8,142 nt of DNA from UPXZ01 sp964568675 (GTDB taxonomy: Bacteria > Bacteroidota > Bacteroidia > Bacteroidales > Paludibacteraceae): assembly GCA_964568675.1 (NCBI GenBank), contig CAZMQV010000099.1, positions 1 through 8,142 of the forward strand, given 5' to 3'. The position numbers and the translations under genes are program-made. The notes under the pieces were generated by a model. The model was not told the DNA's origin. It ran no database searches and worked only from the letters and a program-made list of their open reading frames with translations. Positions 6,702 to 8,142 of the stretch are shown here, in pieces (position 1 is the first letter of the stretch; the number at the start of each line of letters is the position of its first letter).

Positions 6702-6729
6702 CTTTTAATTTTTCTCTAACTTTATTTTC

Positions 6730-7902
6730 ATGGATTTATTCGGCTTTCACTTTTCGTATTTATCGCTCTGTATTCTGGCTCTGTTGCTTATAGCTTTCAT
6801 TGTGCAGATTTACTACTACACGCGTTATTTCATGGGTATTATTCGCCATAATAAACTGACCGACAACGAAGAAGTAAAATTTGCAAACGACAAGCAGGCT
6901 GTGTCCGTTATCATTTGCGCACGAGATGAAGAGGATAATCTAAGAAAATATCTTCCGTTCGTATTGGAGCAAGATTATGATAACTATGAAGTTATCGTAA
7001 TAAACGACGGATCTACTGACGGCACTGACGATTACCTCGCCTACATGAGCAAACAATATTCAGAGAAACTCCGAACAAGTTTTGTGCCAAGGGGCGCCAC
7101 CAATATTAGCACAAAGAAATTAGGGCTTACTTTAGGAATAAAAGCAGCAAAAAACGACTTGTTGCTCTTCACCGATGCCGACTGTATGCCCGAAGGAAAA
7201 GATTGGCTTTCATCGATGACCCGTAATTTCGACGAGGATACCGAGTTTGTTCTTGGCTACGGGGGCTACTTGCACGAAAAAGGATTTCTGAATAAAATCA
7301 TAAAATACGATACGCTTTTCGCCGCCCTTCAATATCTTGGCATGGCAGAAGCGGGAAAGCCGTATATGGGAGTTGGGAGAAATCTTGCCTATCGAAAAGA
7401 AACATTCTTCAAAATGAAGGGATTCGCATCCAATCTAAACCTCAAATCGGGCGATGACGACTTATTCGTGAATCAAGGCGCCAATGCCGACAACACCAGA
7501 ATTGAAGCATCATCCGCAAGCATCACATGGTCCGAACCAAAAAAAACATTCAAAGACTGGGTGCTTCAAAAAGAGAGACATCTTTCGGTTTCCGACAGAT
7601 ACAGCTCCAGCAGCAAAATCAGATTGGCTACCGAACCGATTTCCCGATTTTTCTTCTATATTAGCCTCACACTACTTATACTTGTAGCTTCGCTAAGTAA
7701 TAATTGGATATTAGTTGGACTTAGCTCAATTATTTTTATTTCAAGATATCTCTTGCAACTCTATGTTATTAACAATTCGGCAAAACTATTAGGCGAAAGA
7801 AGATTTTACTTACTTATACTTCTTTTCGACATCATACTTCCTATTTACACCCTTCATATTCTGATGTTTGGTAAGAAAAACCGAAATATCAAATGGAAAT
7901 AA
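6730..7902 (+). CDS. Membrane-anchored family 2 glycosyltransferase, substrate unknown
   Basis: The 390-residue protein has a GT2 (GT-A fold) catalytic domain between membrane segments. An N-terminal helix spans about 10-30. The catalytic region follows: VSVIICARDEEDNL (58-71), YEVIVINDGSTDGT (86-99), metal-binding FTDADCMPE (147-155, the DxD motif), VGRNLAYRKETF (215-226), GDDDLFVNQ (241-249, supplying the base Asp) and QKERH (280-284), resembling the QxxRW motif of processive synthases. Three hydrophobic segments follow (about 306-322, 326-346, 357-378). The active site should face the cytoplasm. Such proteins transfer sugars to lipid or polysaccharide acceptors, but neither sugar nor acceptor can be read from the sequence, and no other envelope polysaccharide gene is nearby. 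It is transcribed separately from lysA. The 5' gap holds only a weak promoter-like TAACTTTA at 6717-6724. Confidence 0.88.
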   Translation: MDLFGFHFSYLSLCILALLLIAFIVQIYYYTRYFMGIIRHNKLTDNEEVKFANDKQAVSVIICARDEEDNLRKYLPFVLEQDYDNYEVIVINDGSTDGTDDYLAYMSKQYSEKLRTSFVPRGATNISTKKLGLTLGIKAAKNDLLLFTDADCMPEGKDWLSSMTRNFDEDTEFVLGYGGYLHEKGFLNKIIKYDTLFAALQYLGMAEAGKPYMGVGRNLAYRKETFFKMKGFASNLNLKSGDDDLFVNQGANADNTRIEASSASITWSEPKKTFKDWVLQKERHLSVSDRYSSSSKIRLATEPISRFFFYISLTLLILVASLSNNWILVGLSSIIFISRYLLQLYVINNSAKLLGERRFYLLILLFDIILPIYTLHILMFGKKNRNIKWK

Positions 7903-7934
7903 AAGATACCCTCCACCGAACTAAGCTGTTAGCT

Positions 7935-7950
7935 TTCCGATAAATCGGAA
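7935..7950. repeat. Short perfect inverted repeat after the glycosyltransferase gene
   Basis: TTCCGAT (7935-7941) and ATCGGAA (7944-7950) are exact reverse complements separated by two bases, so about six pairs can form around a 4-nt loop. A second small dyad, AAGCT/AGCTT (7923-7927, 7931-7935), touches it. There is no T tract, so it is not a standard terminator. It could be part of a dispersed repeat. Confidence 0.45.
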
Positions 7951-7978
7951 TCTGCGAATTGACCAAAAGTTAGCCCAT

Positions 7979-8013
7979 TCCATTTTAAAAAACAAATAAT
8001 CAATGGATTTTTT
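7979..8013 (+). terminator. Weak terminator-like hairpin downstream of glycosyltransferase
   Basis: TCCATT (7979-7984) pairs with AATGGA (8002-8007) around a 17-nt AT-rich loop and is followed by six T (8008-8013). The stem is short and A-T rich, so its strength is doubtful, but it is the only T-tailed hairpin after the gene. Confidence 0.4.
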
Positions 8014-8021
8014 ATTGGTAA

Positions 8022-8041
8022 CCTCCAGCTAAAACAGGAGG
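8022..8041. repeat. Imperfect dyad CCTCC...GGAGG
   Basis: CCTCC (8022-8026) and GGAGG (8037-8041) are reverse complements around a 10-nt AT-rich loop. From memory, Bacteroidota genomes contain dispersed hairpins of the form CCTCCAGCT-AAA-AGCTGGAGG. This copy would be one with a decayed inner right arm. That link is inference. Confidence 0.35.
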
Positions 8042-8073
8042 CAATTCATAACATTTTTGTGTCTTTAATGGTA

Positions 8074-8094
8074 GCACGGGTTGCAAACCCGTGC
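8074..8094. repeat. Perfect 9-bp GC-rich inverted repeat, REP-like
   Basis: GCACGGGTT (8074-8082) and AACCCGTGC (8086-8094) pair exactly around a GCA loop. The GC content is much higher than in the flanking DNA. There is no T tract, so it is unlikely to be a terminator. It resembles the short palindromes that spread with REP-associated tyrosine transposases, but no transposase gene is in the window. Confidence 0.6.
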
Positions 8095-8102
8095 CAGCGG
8101 AG

Positions 8103-8114
8103 ACTATCGATAGT
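8103..8114. repeat. 12-bp perfect palindrome ACTATCGATAGT
   Basis: The twelve bases equal their own reverse complement with no spacer. It starts 8 nt after the 8074-8094 inverted repeat. Such uninterrupted symmetry could be a binding site for a dimeric protein or the centre of a larger palindromic element. Confidence 0.55.
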
Positions 8115-8120
8115 TGTTAG

Positions 8121-8142
8121 TTTCTAGTTTCTAGTTTCTAGT
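8121..8142. repeat. Heptamer tandem repeat (TTTCTAG)n at window edge
   Basis: Three exact copies of TTTCTAG (8121-8127, 8128-8134, 8135-8141) plus one base run off the window. A degenerate copy (TTGTTAG, 8114-8120) precedes them. The total length is unknown. Each unit contains CTAG, a tetranucleotide that is under-represented in many bacteria. Confidence 0.8.

Noticed and set aside
7920..7980. Integron attC-like site suggested by two GTTAGC motifs
   Set aside because: The motifs do not fit the GTTRRRY and RYYYAAC core pair, and there is no integrase or cassette structure.
8121..8142. CRISPR array
   Set aside because: The repeat unit is 7 nt with no spacers; it is a simple tandem repeat.

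Overview
The window looks like a chromosomal housekeeping segment from a member of the Bacteroidota, most likely the order Bacteroidales. Three things point there: promoter-like TAnnTTTG boxes (once with a full TTTG-N20-TAnnTTTG layout), A-rich translation starts that mostly lack a Shine-Dalgarno sequence, and proteins whose sequences resemble Bacteroidales versions of PurA, LysA and the YugP-type peptidase. The two tRNAs lack an encoded CCA (only tRNA-His shows its 3' end), which also fits. This placement rests on motifs and memory of the families, not on a search.

Left half (1-3640), minus strand: reading in the direction of transcription, the order is an AlkD-like DNA alkylation repair protein, a Fur/PerR-family metal regulator, adenylosuccinate synthase (purA), a strong intrinsic terminator, a membrane zinc metallopeptidase of the YugP type, a second hairpin, and the 5' two thirds of a tRNA-Arg(CCG) cut by the window edge. 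fur and purA are 16 nt apart and almost certainly share a transcript. purA very probably starts at the ATG at 2281, not at the in-frame TTG three codons upstream.

Middle (3600-3800): a divergent promoter region serves the alkD-like gene (minus) and a complete tRNA-His(GTG) (plus). The two -33-like boxes touch each other. The tRNA is followed by a textbook terminator.

Right half (3801-7902), plus strand: aspartate kinase (lysC type, two ACT domains) and diaminopimelate decarboxylase (lysA), the first and last enzymes of lysine synthesis from aspartate, separated by a strong terminator-like hairpin with no obvious second promoter. Another terminator follows lysA, then a membrane-anchored family 2 glycosyltransferase of unknown substrate.

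Right edge (7903-8142): non-coding, rich in small dyads. It holds a perfect 9-bp inverted repeat, a 12-bp palindrome and three copies of a TTTCTAG heptamer running off the window edge. This is the only part that looks like accessory or repeat DNA. I found no phage, insertion sequence with a transposase, CRISPR array, defence system or convincing new multi-gene system. The points worth a second look are regulatory or structural.
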